Below, piece by piece: positions 17,980-26,192 of a stretch of 64,000 nucleotides of DNA (the first letter of the stretch is position 1; each line of letters begins with the position of its first letter). A program made the translations under genes and the position numbers. Origin of the DNA: Streptomyces niveus (GTDB lineage Bacteria > Actinomycetota > Actinomycetes > Streptomycetales > Streptomycetaceae); contig NZ_CP018047.1 of the NCBI RefSeq assembly GCF_002009175.1, positions 1,426,001 through 1,490,000 on the forward strand. The letters run 5' to 3'. Below the pieces are notes generated by a model that was given only the letters and a program-made list of their open reading frames with translations, made no database searches and was not told where the DNA came from.

Positions 17980-18457
17980 GCTCCTATCTTCGACCGCACG
18001 AGGCGTCAGAAAACGGGACACCGCGAAAAATAAGAGGCGTGGCGGGATGACGCCGCGACCGCGCGGCCCGAGTCCGCCGGGCGACCCCACCCCCCACGGG
18101 AAGGACGCCCGGCGGACGTTCGGCAGGTCGGAGCGCACCAGGTGCGCCGACCAGGATTCGGGGCCGGGGACCGGCCGCAGTGTCGACCGTACGCCGATTC
18201 GAATCGTAGTGACTCGTCGGGGTTCGACAGGAACGTCCGGGTAGTCAGTTTATCCGGCATACGAGGTCCGTCATACGGGGACGGACACGCACCGACACAA
18301 CCGGGGCATATCCCTGAGGTCTGTCGATCCGGCAATGTCGCCACATTGGCAGAGTGGCGCGTGATACGGGGATGATGTGCTCGGCGGGTTTACGCCGTGG
18401 CCGGTATCCGCCACACCCCGCCGGGTTTGAAACGTTCGTCCGGGGAGGGGTGCAGGG
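17980..18457. other. 478-bp divergent intergenic region
   Basis: No ORF with codon-usage support is seen. The region holds a perfect 12-bp palindrome, CGATTCGAATCG (18195-18206), and a locally AT-richer stretch (18240-18380) that must contain the promoter of the TrmB/LuxR-type regulator and that of the PP2C-like gene. No tRNA cloverleaf could be built around the palindrome. Confidence 0.45.
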
Positions 18458-19456
18458 GTGCTGGGAGCGATAGGTCTCGACGAGAGACAGGAATCGGCGT
18501 ACCGAGCGCTGGTGGCGCTCGGCGCGGCCGAGGCGGCCGATCTGGCGCATCGGCTCGCGATGCCCGAGCAGGACACCGAGCGCGCGCTGCGCCGGCTGGA
18601 GCAGCAGGGGCTGGCGGCGCAGTCGTCGGCCCGTACCGGGCGCTGGGTGGCCGCGCCGCCCGCCGTGGCGCTGGGCGCGCTGCTGACCCAGCAGCGCCAC
18701 GAGCTGGAGCGGGCCGAGCTGGCCGCCGTACTGCTCGCGGAGGAGTACCGCGCCGAGTCGGCGGGTCCCGCGGTGCACGACCTGGTCGAGGTGGTGACGG
18801 GCGCGAGCGCGGTGGCGCACCGTTTCCACCAGCTCCAGCTGGGGGCGACGGAGGAGATCCGGGCGCTGGTCACCGGCAGACCGGTGGTGGTGACGGGAAT
18901 CGACAACGAGTCCGAGGAGCGGGTGGTGACGCGCGGTGTCCGCTACCGCGTGGTGATCGAGCGCGAGGTGCTGTCGCTGCCCGACGGGATCAGCGAGCTG
19001 TCGGCGGCGCTCGGCCGTGACGAGCAGGTACGGGTCGTCGACCGCGTGCCGACCAAGCTGGTGATCGCCGACCGCGCACTGGCGATGGTGCCGTTGACGG
19101 CGGGCGACGCGGAGCCGGCGGCCCTGGTCGTCCACGCGAGCGGGCTGCTGGAGTCCCTGTCGGGGCTCTTCGAGGCGGTGTGGCGCGACGCGCTGCCGCT
19201 GCGGCTGGTGCCGGGCGGGGACGGGGCGGTCGTGGAGGAGGCGGCCGAGGGGCCCGACGAGACCGATCTGGAGGTGCTGTCCCTGCTGCTCGCGGGGATG
19301 ACGGACGCGAGCGTCGCCAAGCAGCTCGATCTGGGGCTGCGGACGGTGCAGCGCCGGGTGAAGGGCCTGATGGAGCTGGCGGGCGTGACGACGCGGCTCC
19401 AGCTGGGGTGGCACGCGTACGAGAAGGGCTGGGTGGCCCGCGACCTGCGGGAGTGA
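18458..19456 (+). CDS. TrmB-like/LuxR-type helix-turn-helix regulator
   Basis: A 332-residue transcriptional regulator. The N-terminus is a TrmB/MarR-type winged helix (RQESAYRALVALGAAEAADL, then PEQDTERALRRLEQQGL). A central ligand-type region follows (EIRALVTGRPVVVTGIDNES, VRVVDRVPTKLVIADRALAM). The C-terminus is a LuxR HTH (LSLLLAGMTDASVAKQLDLG, LRTVQRRVKGLMELAG). This N-TrmB/C-LuxR arrangement is common in Streptomyces. It starts at GTG 18458 after GGGGAGGGG. No clear target besides the divergent PP2C-like gene. Confidence 0.85.
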   Translation: MLGAIGLDERQESAYRALVALGAAEAADLAHRLAMPEQDTERALRRLEQQGLAAQSSARTGRWVAAPPAVALGALLTQQRHELERAELAAVLLAEEYRAESAGPAVHDLVEVVTGASAVAHRFHQLQLGATEEIRALVTGRPVVVTGIDNESEERVVTRGVRYRVVIEREVLSLPDGISELSAALGRDEQVRVVDRVPTKLVIADRALAMVPLTAGDAEPAALVVHASGLLESLSGLFEAVWRDALPLRLVPGGDGAVVEEAAEGPDETDLEVLSLLLAGMTDASVAKQLDLGLRTVQRRVKGLMELAGVTTRLQLGWHAYEKGWVARDLRE

Positions 19457-19518
19457 GGGGCGCGGGCGGGGCGGATCGCCCGCGTGCCACTCCGAGCGGG
19501 ATCCTGCACTCTTGGCAG

Positions 19519-20001
19519 ATGGACGTGTGGCAGCTCGTGCTGGTGGGTCTGGTCATGCTGCTGGGCGTCCTCGGTGTGCTGATTCCGGGGGTGCCGGGAC
19601 CCGCCATCGTCTGGGCCGCCGTGGTCTGGTGGGCGCTGAGCGACACCTCGGCCACGGCCTGGGGGGTACTGATCGCCGCCACGGCGCTGCTGCTGCTCAA
19701 CCAGGCGCTCAGACCCCTGCTGCCGTCCCGCCGCACACGCGAGACCGGCACCCGTAGACGCACTCTGCTCGCGGGCGGACTGGCCGGGATCGTGGGCTTC
19801 TTCGTGGTGCCGGTGGTGGGCACGGTGCCGGCCTTCGTCGGGGGGATCTACGCGGTCGAGCGGATCCGGCTGGGCAGCCACCGCGACGGCTGGGCGTCGA
19901 CCCGCACCGTGATGCGCTCCGCGGGCATCCCGGTACTGGTGGAGCTGTACTGCTGCCTGCTGGTGGCGGGTGCGTGGCTGGGGGTCCTGATCTGGGGCTG
20001 A
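19519..20001 (+). CDS. DUF456 family membrane protein
   Basis: A 160-residue integral membrane protein starting at ATG 19519. The first two helices (LVLVGLVMLLGVLGVLIPGV and AIVWAAVVWWAL) carry the Gly/Pro-rich turn VPGPAIVW typical of DUF456. A charged RRTRETGTRRR loop and the conserved GGLAGIVGFFVVPVVGTVPA glycine-zipper-like segment follow near residues 90-115. Function is unknown. It lies 62 bp after the regulator on the same strand and may be co-transcribed with it. Confidence 0.82.
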   Translation: MDVWQLVLVGLVMLLGVLGVLIPGVPGPAIVWAAVVWWALSDTSATAWGVLIAATALLLLNQALRPLLPSRRTRETGTRRRTLLAGGLAGIVGFFVVPVVGTVPAFVGGIYAVERIRLGSHRDGWASTRTVMRSAGIPVLVELYCCLLVAGAWLGVLIWG

Positions 20002-20136
20002 ACGGGGCGCCCCGTCCGCGAAGTGCCCGGGGACCGGGCCGGTTCCGCGCGTCCGGCCGATCGGGGAGAGCGGTCCGGCGGCTCGGTGGGCAGTGCCCTC
20101 CTGAGCCGCCGGTCGCGCCGTGTGCGGATGTGCCGG

Positions 20137-20970
20137 TCAGCAGATCGGCACGCCGGGAAGTTGGGCCGCCGGGTGGTCGATGTAGATGTTCGACATGAAG
20201 CCGCCCTGGTCGCGCAGCTTGCTCCACCAGTTGTTGCTGTACCCCTCGGCGTTCACGGTGTCGCCCTGCTTCTGGCACACGACGTGGACATTCGTGGGGC
20301 CGGCCAGCCGGGTCACGACGGCCGCGTTCAGCCGGGCGTCGGCGCGGACACTGACGCCGGTGCCCCAGGTGGTGAAGGGAGTACCGCCGCCTCCGCCGCC
20401 GCAGCCGTTGTCACTGGTGAGGAAGTGCTGGTTGTAGCTGCCGGGGTAGGGCAGGCCGCCGCCGTTGATGACGATGTTCTGTCCGACGCCGTTGAGCAGC
20501 TGCTCGTAGTGCAGATGGGGGCCGGAGGAGTTGCCGCTGGAGCCGGTGGTGCCGATCTGCTGGCCCTGGTTGACGAACTGTCCGCTGGCCACCGAGTAGG
20601 AGCCGAGGTGGAAGTAGTACGTCTTCCAGCCGCCGCCGTGGTCGATGGAGATGTAGTTGCCCGCGCCGCTGGGCTGGCTGTGCCGGGTCGCCGTTCCCGC
20701 GGCCGACGCGAGGGCCGGAGTGCCGTTGGTGGTGCCGCCGTCGGCCCGTACGAAGTCAAGCGCGCGGCGGACCTCGGCGGAGTGGTGGCTGTAGGTCCAG
20801 CGCTGCCCGCACGGGTAGGGCGCCTTGAAGTTGGGGCCCGCCGCCGCGGCGGCCGTGTCGGAGGTGCCCGCTTCGGCCGCTTCGGCCGCTCCAGCGGGTA
20901 CCGTCAGCAACCCGACTAGTACGAGGAGCGTACCGGCGAATGTGGTCGATAGGCGTCTGAGACGGGTCAC
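20137..20970 (-). CDS. Secreted M23 family metallopeptidase with C-terminal SH3-like domain
   Basis: A 277-residue exported protein. The signal peptide is clear (TRLRRLSTTFAGTLLVLVGL with cleavage after an Ala-rich stretch). The LytM/M23 domain has HHSAEVRRALDFV for the first zinc His and Asp, a GGWKTYYFHLGSYSVASGQ core and the HLHYEQ motif. Family members cut peptidoglycan cross-bridges. After a Gly linker, the last 80 residues (TTWGTGVSVRADARLNAAVV, ending GVPIC) form the same SH3-like tail as the genes at 21312 and 46523. The GTG at 20970 with GGAG upstream is preferred over longer frames. Confidence 0.88.
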   Translation of the reverse strand: MTRLRRLSTTFAGTLLVLVGLLTVPAGAAEAAEAGTSDTAAAAAGPNFKAPYPCGQRWTYSHHSAEVRRALDFVRADGGTTNGTPALASAAGTATRHSQPSGAGNYISIDHGGGWKTYYFHLGSYSVASGQFVNQGQQIGTTGSSGNSSGPHLHYEQLLNGVGQNIVINGGGLPYPGSYNQHFLTSDNGCGGGGGGTPFTTWGTGVSVRADARLNAAVVTRLAGPTNVHVVCQKQGDTVNAEGYSNNWWSKLRDQGGFMSNIYIDHPAAQLPGVPIC

Positions 20971-21311
20971 GAGTGCTCCCGGGTGTGGGGGAAGCAGCCG
21001 ATCGGGCGGGCGGGCCGCGACCGCTGCGAGACCCGGCAAAAGTAGCGACGGGCGCACCGTCCCACAACGACTGGACAGCGCGTTTCGTCGGAGATGAAAT
21101 GTCTTGCTCCTGACAAGTCGGCGCTCCATCATGGCGTCGGTGCCGCCGGTGCGGCAGAGTACGTCCCGCCTGCCCCACCCCCACAGCCCCACCCGGCACC
21201 ACCCTTCAAGTCACCTGTATCCCGCAGGAGTTGACAGCTCCTCACCCCGCCTTGCCCCCACTTGTGCGCTCGGGTCCCGGACCCGCGCACCACTGAGCGG
21301 AGAGAAGATCG
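20971..21311. other. 341-bp divergent region between two cell-wall hydrolase genes
   Basis: No supported ORF. It must carry the promoters of the M23 peptidase and the amidase. I looked for the conserved ydaO-type (c-di-AMP) riboswitch core that precedes many actinobacterial wall-hydrolase genes and did not recognise it. Confidence 0.4.
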
Positions 21312-22715
21312 ATGACCTTGATGACAGGAATGACAGGCTGGAAGCGCGGCCGGGCCGCGCTCCTCGGCGGCGTGGTCGCCGCGTCGCTGGCTTTCACCGG
21401 CCAGCCGGCGTCGGCCGCGCCGTACCCCGGCGGTTCCGGCGCCGAGGCCGCCTCCGGCACGATGAACACCGCGTTCGCGGAGGCCGCCACCGAGTTCGAC
21501 GTACCCCGTGACCTGCTCGTCGCCGTCGGATACGGCGAGACGCACCTCGACGGCCACGGCGGCAGACCCAGTCAGGCGAACGGCTACGGTGTGATGCACC
21601 TGGTCAGCCAGCCGGAGCACAAGACGCTGGAGCGGGCCGCGAAGCTCACCGGCGAGTCCGTGGCTGACCTCAAGAAGGACACGGCGGCCAACATCCGCGG
21701 TGGCGCCGCCGTCCTGCGGGCCGTCGCCGACGAGCAGGGCCTGGACGCCTCGGACCGCGACTCGCTCGCCGAGTGGTACCCCGTCGCCGCCGAGTACGGC
21801 GCGGCGGCGAACGACCGGACGGCGCGGCTGTACGCGGACACCGCGTACGACCTGCTGAACAAGGGCCTGCGCGCCCAGGCCGCCGGCAACGAGCAGATCC
21901 TCGTCAAGGCGCGCAAGGTGACGCCCGAGCGCGGCAAGTACGCGAGCATCGCCTCGGACTTCGGCGTCCTGAGCGACGACTACGGGCCGGCGCTCTGGGT
22001 CCCGGCGAGCACGTCGAACTACCAGACCGGCCGTACGGCGGCGATCAACAAGGTGGTCGTCCATGTCACCCAGGGGTCGTACGCCGGCTCCATCAGCTGG
22101 TTCCAGAACCCGTCCTCGCAGGTCAGCGCGCACTATGTGATCCGCTCCTCCGACGGCCAGGTCACCCAGATGGTCCGCGACGCCAACACGGCCTGGCACG
22201 CGCGCTCCGCGAACGCCAGCTCCATCGGCATCGAGCACGAGGGCTTCGTCGCCGACCCGTCCTGGTTCACCGACTCGATGTACCGCTCGTCGGCCGCGCT
22301 GACCCGGCACCTCACCGCGAAGTACGGCATCCCGCGCACCCGCGCGGGCATCGTCGGCCACAGCGAGGTACCGGGCAACGACCACACCGACCCCGGTGCC
22401 AACTGGAACTGGACCTACTACATGTCGCTGGTCAACGGCGGCGGCGGTGACCCGGGCCCCGGCCCCGGCACCTCGTTCCCGACGTGGGGCACCGGCGTGA
22501 GCATCCGTCAGGCGGCGACGACCACCTCGGCGCAGGTGGCCAGTCTGGCGGGACCGACGACGGTCAAGGTCCAGTGCCAGAAGCGTGGCGAGCTGGTCAA
22601 CTACCAGGGCTACAGCAACGACGCCTGGTCGTATCTGCCGGACTACGGCGGCTACATCTCCAACATCTTCATCGACGTCTCGGACGCGTGGCTGCCGGGC
22701 GTGCCCAACTGCTGA
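21312..22715 (+). CDS. Secreted N-acetylmuramoyl-L-alanine amidase with N-terminal lytic-transglycosylase-like and C-terminal SH3-like domains
   Basis: A 467-residue exported wall hydrolase. A signal peptide (RGRAALLGGVVAASLAFTGQ, PASAAP) is followed by an SLT-like region with a plausible catalytic Glu in AVGYGETHLDGHGG (about residues 76-89). The Amidase_2 domain (about 235-380) has zinc ligands in VVVHVTQGSYAG, GIVGHSEVPG and NDHTDPG. After a Gly/Pro linker, residues 390-467 are the SH3-like tail ending WLPGVPNC. GGAGAGAAG precedes the ATG. The predicted cut is the amide between MurNAc and L-Ala; the N-terminal domain may add a glycan-cleaving or binding role. Divergent from the M23 gene with the same tail. 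Confidence 0.88.
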   Translation: MTLMTGMTGWKRGRAALLGGVVAASLAFTGQPASAAPYPGGSGAEAASGTMNTAFAEAATEFDVPRDLLVAVGYGETHLDGHGGRPSQANGYGVMHLVSQPEHKTLERAAKLTGESVADLKKDTAANIRGGAAVLRAVADEQGLDASDRDSLAEWYPVAAEYGAAANDRTARLYADTAYDLLNKGLRAQAAGNEQILVKARKVTPERGKYASIASDFGVLSDDYGPALWVPASTSNYQTGRTAAINKVVVHVTQGSYAGSISWFQNPSSQVSAHYVIRSSDGQVTQMVRDANTAWHARSANASSIGIEHEGFVADPSWFTDSMYRSSAALTRHLTAKYGIPRTRAGIVGHSEVPGNDHTDPGANWNWTYYMSLVNGGGGDPGPGPGTSFPTWGTGVSIRQAATTTSAQVASLAGPTTVKVQCQKRGELVNYQGYSNDAWSYLPDYGGYISNIFIDVSDAWLPGVPNC

Positions 22716-22745
22716 TCGTGCGTTCGTAGTTGATGCACCACCGCC

Positions 22746-23747
22746 TCAGGGAGCGGGGCCGTCCAGCAGGGCGGTGCCCAGCTGGGTGCGGTGGTGCATC
22801 ATCCGGTTTCCGTGCCGGTGCGAGGTGAGCAGACCCGCCTCACGGAGTACGGAGGCGTGCCGGCTCGCCGTCGAGGGGGCCATCCGCAGCGCCCCCGCCA
22901 GACCCGTCGTCGTCATCGGCCGGTCGAGGAGTTCGAGCAGCCGGGCGCGCGAGGTGCCGATCAGCTGGGCCACGGGCGGCGTCACCTCACCCTGCCGGTG
23001 GCGCACCAGCCAGCCGGGCGCCGGGGAGAGCGGGTGGACCAGCACCGGGGGAAGCTCGTCGTCGACGAGAGCCAGTGGCGTACCGACGCAGAAGAAACCC
23101 GGAACCAGCGTCAACGTCTGCCCGTACAAATGGAGTTCGCGGCTGACCGGGTACGGCGTGCGCAGGATGCCCTCCTCGCAGCGCCAGCCGGGCATCTCCT
23201 CGTAGCTGGCCACCAGCCCCTCCGCTCCCCCGGTCAGCGCCGCCTCGGCGCGGCGGGAGCGGTCGGCCCCGGCCTGCGCGCGGATGGCGGGCAGATACGG
23301 CGCCACGGCGACCGAGTAGTAGCGCCGCAGCGTCGACCCGAGCCAGCGCAGCGCCTCCACATCACCCTCGGACAGCCGCCGTACGGTGGCCGGGACCGGT
23401 CCACGTCTGCGCGCGTAGAGTCGTGTGAGATCGGCGGCCAGACGGCGGCGGGGAGTCGACAGCAGCCGGTCCACACCGATGTCGAGGTCCAGCTCGCCGC
23501 GGCCGGGCGTGAGGAAGTCGGGGAAGTACTCGGCCGAGGGGCACAGGAGCATCAACTCCCTTACGGCGGAGGAGAGTCCGGCGCGTTCCAGGGCCGAGCG
23601 GACTTCGCGCCGCCAGGGCGCGAAGGCGGGCGGCACGTGCTGGTTCTGGAGCAGGTGCAGGCTGAGCGCGGCCTCCCACAGAGCGTCGGCTCCGTCCGCC
23701 ACGCGCAGCCGGTTCAGCTCCCGTCCACGGAGATCGACTCGCAGCAC
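22746..23747 (-). CDS. ArsR-type winged-helix regulator with large N-terminal domain
   Basis: A 333-residue protein. The DNA-binding region is C-terminal: SRARLLELLDRPMTTTGLAG and APSTASRHASVLREAGLLTS are an ArsR/HTH_5 winged helix. The N-terminal 240 residues form a domain of unknown function seen in other actinobacterial ArsR-like proteins; there are no metal-binding Cys pairs. The GTG at 23747 is chosen for the GGGGGAG before it. It lies 110 bp downstream of the class I terpene synthase on the same strand, so it may be transcribed by read-through and could regulate the diterpene genes, but nothing in the sequence proves this. Confidence 0.8.
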   Translation of the reverse strand: MLRVDLRGRELNRLRVADGADALWEAALSLHLLQNQHVPPAFAPWRREVRSALERAGLSSAVRELMLLCPSAEYFPDFLTPGRGELDLDIGVDRLLSTPRRRLAADLTRLYARRRGPVPATVRRLSEGDVEALRWLGSTLRRYYSVAVAPYLPAIRAQAGADRSRRAEAALTGGAEGLVASYEEMPGWRCEEGILRTPYPVSRELHLYGQTLTLVPGFFCVGTPLALVDDELPPVLVHPLSPAPGWLVRHRQGEVTPPVAQLIGTSRARLLELLDRPMTTTGLAGALRMAPSTASRHASVLREAGLLTSHRHGNRMMHHRTQLGTALLDGPAP

Positions 23748-23857
23748 GTTGGACTCCCCCGGAAAGCCTGTGCGTTCAGGGCGGAGTGTAGCGGGACCGG
23801 GTCGCGCGGTGATCGCGGTCGAGCACGGCCCGGTCCGGCCGTTCCGAAGGACATCCT

Positions 23858-24829
23858 CTAGGTCTGGTAGCGGGAGTGATCGATGTGCCAGACGTAGGAG
23901 GACGCGATGGACTTGAGGGCTCCCGCGTGAACGGACAGCGGGCCTTCGCCGACGGCCAGTTCGGTGATCCGTGCGGCGGCCACGGCGGCTCGCTGTTCGC
24001 ACATGCGGGAGGCCAGCCGGAACGCCTCTTCGAGGTCGCACCCGTGCTGTCGCATCAGCAGTGACGGCAGGTTGAGCGTGGTCGGGCCGTCGTGGGCCGT
24101 CTCCTTCGCGTACGAGGCGAGGTCGTTGATCCAGCCTGCGAGGTCCGCGACGGCGCTCTGGAGCTCCCGGACCGGCTCCAAGGACCGGTCCCGCTCCGTC
24201 AGTTCGTACCCGAGCGCGATCTCGGCGGTGACCATGAGGGTCCGCACGAAGACGGTGTGGGGACGCATCGACCGGTAGTCGGCGAGGGTGATGTGGTCGG
24301 GCCCGTCGATGTGGTGCGCCTCCCAGAGGATGCCCAGGAGGTTGTCCCGCAGGTGTGCGGTGAGCCGCAAGTACTGGGCGGGAGTGGCCCGTTGGGCGAA
24401 CCGGGCCAGGAGGTCGCCCAGCGCCGTGCCGAAGGCGTCCCGAGCGCCCGGACCGCCCGGTGGCTCGTCGTGGCCGGCCAGGAGATGGACGCACTCACTG
24501 ATCGTGCGGACCAGGCGAGCGGGGTCACGCGCCCCCGCGGCCTCGCCGTGCGTGTCGTCGAACGCGGTGAGCCACAGGAAGAGGTCGGCGCAGAGGAAGA
24601 GGTCGGCCGGCTCGGCGGTCGGGAAGGTGCGGGCCATCCCCTGGCCCGTGATGTTGGCCAGGGCGCCCAGTTTGCGCGGCGAGCCGACGAGCGGGTACGT
24701 CCCGAGCCACCGGGTGGCGTGCCGCTCGATGTCGTCGGCGTGCGTGCTCGTCGCGAAGGGACCGGGGAAGGAGTCCCGCAGGTCGGGCATCGGCAGGGCG
24801 GGCGCCTTCGTGCGCGTCGCGTCGTTCAT
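23858..24829 (-). CDS. Class I diterpene (terpene) synthase, labdane type
   Basis: A 323-residue class I terpene synthase. The aspartate-rich Mg2+ motif DDTHGE is at residues 91-96 and the NSE triad NDLASYAKE at 235-243 (N, S, E all present). The C-terminal HSRY supplies the usual RY pair. It ionises a diphosphate; beside a class II cyclase the likely substrate is the bicyclic labdadienyl/copalyl diphosphate, giving a labdane hydrocarbon. The ATG overlaps the P450 stop as ATGA (24826-24829), so translation is coupled. It is the last gene of the four-gene cassette. A sesquiterpene or GGPP cyclase role is less likely given the neighbours. Confidence 0.9.
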   Translation of the reverse strand: MNDATRTKAPALPMPDLRDSFPGPFATSTHADDIERHATRWLGTYPLVGSPRKLGALANITGQGMARTFPTAEPADLFLCADLFLWLTAFDDTHGEAAGARDPARLVRTISECVHLLAGHDEPPGGPGARDAFGTALGDLLARFAQRATPAQYLRLTAHLRDNLLGILWEAHHIDGPDHITLADYRSMRPHTVFVRTLMVTAEIALGYELTERDRSLEPVRELQSAVADLAGWINDLASYAKETAHDGPTTLNLPSLLMRQHGCDLEEAFRLASRMCEQRAAVAAARITELAVGEGPLSVHAGALKSIASSYVWHIDHSRYQT

Positions 24830-26184
24830 CGGGCGTTCCTCCCGATGGTGTGGTGTCTGAGCTCGGGCACCATCCGCAGGGACGAGGGGTGCGTGGAGAT
24901 CGCTCCGACCGGGCGTACGGTGCCGGGTGTCGGCCGCAGCCGCCAGCGGGACGCGATCAGCGCGGTGATGATGATCGTCTCGGTCCAGGCGAACGCGTCG
25001 CCGATACACATGCGTTTGCCGGATCCGAAGGGGATGAAGCCGCCCTTCGGTGGCTGGGGGCGCTCCGGGAGCCAGCGATCGGGGTCGAAGCGCAGCGGAT
25101 CGGGGTAGATGTCGGGATCCCGGTGCAGTGCGTAGGCGCTCCAGATCACATCCGAGCCGGCCGGCAGGGTGAACTCGCCGAGTCTCACGTCCGAGACGGC
25201 CTGCCGGGTCACGAGCCACGCGGGGCTGTACAGACGCAGGCTCTCGCTGACGAGCATGCGGGTGTAGACGAGACGGGGAAGGCGCTCGGCGGTGAGCGGG
25301 CCTTCGGCGAGCACGGAGTCGACTTCCTCGTGGAGCCGGCGCTCCATGTCCGGGTTGCGGCCCAGTTCGTGGAAGAGCCAGGCGAGGACGACCGCGGTGG
25401 TCTCGGAGCCCGCCGCGAGCAGTGCGACGATCTCGGAGAGGATCTCGTCGTCGGGCAGCGTCGCGCCGGTCTCGTCCTGTGCGGTCAGGAGCAGCGACAC
25501 GATGTCGTCGTACGTGTGGGGGTGCGCGCGGTGTTCCGTGATGATGTCGGAGACCGCGGTGCGGAGCGCGGTGCTGGCGGCCTCGGCCTTCCGGTTGCGC
25601 CGGGTGGGCAGCCGTTCCAGGGACGAGATGGGCAACAGGGCACGCTGAAGTGCGGACTTGAAGACGGTGTCGACGCTGTCGAGGATCATGTGGGCGGTCT
25701 CCCGCGGGGGCGCCGCGGAGAACAGGGCCGACATGACGACGCCCTGCGCCATGAGCTGCATCTCGGTCTTCACGTCGACCGGCGTACCGCCGTCCCAGCC
25801 CGCGACGTACGGTTCCACGCTTTCCCGCATGGTGTTGACGTAGCCGGCGATCTGCTGGCGGTGGAAGGCCGGCTGCATCAGACGGCGCCGACGCAGGTGC
25901 GGCTTGCCCTCCGCGACGGGCAGTGCGTCCTTGCCGAAGAGTTTGAGCTTCTCGAAGAGCAGCCCCTTGGTGAATTCGTCGGCCTGGCTGGTGAGCATCT
26001 TGTGCATCAGCTCGGGCGAGTTGACCACGGTCAGCGCCTTGGGGCCGACGGTGACGCGGACGATGGGGCCGTGCGTGCGCAGGCGCTGGATGAAGGCGAG
26101 GCGGTCCTTGATCAGGGGTACGGCGTGTCCGATGAGCGGCAGCTTTCCGGGCGCCATCGGTGGGACGATTACGTCGGTCGTCAT
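24826..26184 (-). CDS. Cytochrome P450 of the labdane cassette
   Basis: A 452-residue bacterial P450 with all hallmark motifs: I-helix LLAAGSETTAVVL, K-helix ESLR, the PERF-like region RFDPDRWLPERP, and the heme loop FGSGKRMCIG with Cys393. The N-terminus (MTTDVIVPPMAPGKLPLIGH) resembles terpene-oxidising P450s such as the pentalenene oxygenase type. It lies between the class II and class I cyclase genes, overlapping the latter by 4 bp, so oxidation of the labdane product is the likely job. It needs ferredoxin/reductase partners from elsewhere; none is encoded here. Confidence 0.9.
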   Translation of the reverse strand: MTTDVIVPPMAPGKLPLIGHAVPLIKDRLAFIQRLRTHGPIVRVTVGPKALTVVNSPELMHKMLTSQADEFTKGLLFEKLKLFGKDALPVAEGKPHLRRRRLMQPAFHRQQIAGYVNTMRESVEPYVAGWDGGTPVDVKTEMQLMAQGVVMSALFSAAPPRETAHMILDSVDTVFKSALQRALLPISSLERLPTRRNRKAEAASTALRTAVSDIITEHRAHPHTYDDIVSLLLTAQDETGATLPDDEILSEIVALLAAGSETTAVVLAWLFHELGRNPDMERRLHEEVDSVLAEGPLTAERLPRLVYTRMLVSESLRLYSPAWLVTRQAVSDVRLGEFTLPAGSDVIWSAYALHRDPDIYPDPLRFDPDRWLPERPQPPKGGFIPFGSGKRMCIGDAFAWTETIIITALIASRWRLRPTPGTVRPVGAISTHPSSLRMVPELRHHTIGRNAR

Positions 26185-26192
26185 GTGTCGGC

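Noticed and set aside
18195..18206. CGATTCGAATCG as a tRNA T-loop
   Set aside because: No matching acceptor, D or anticodon arms could be drawn around it; kept only as a palindrome.
20971..21311. c-di-AMP (ydaO-type) riboswitch before the wall-hydrolase genes
   Set aside because: The conserved core segments were not recognised on either strand; a covariance-model scan would be decisive.
22746..23747. ArsR-like gene as a definite regulator of the diterpene cassette
   Set aside because: Only position supports it (110 bp downstream, same strand); no operator near the cassette promoter matches one near this gene.
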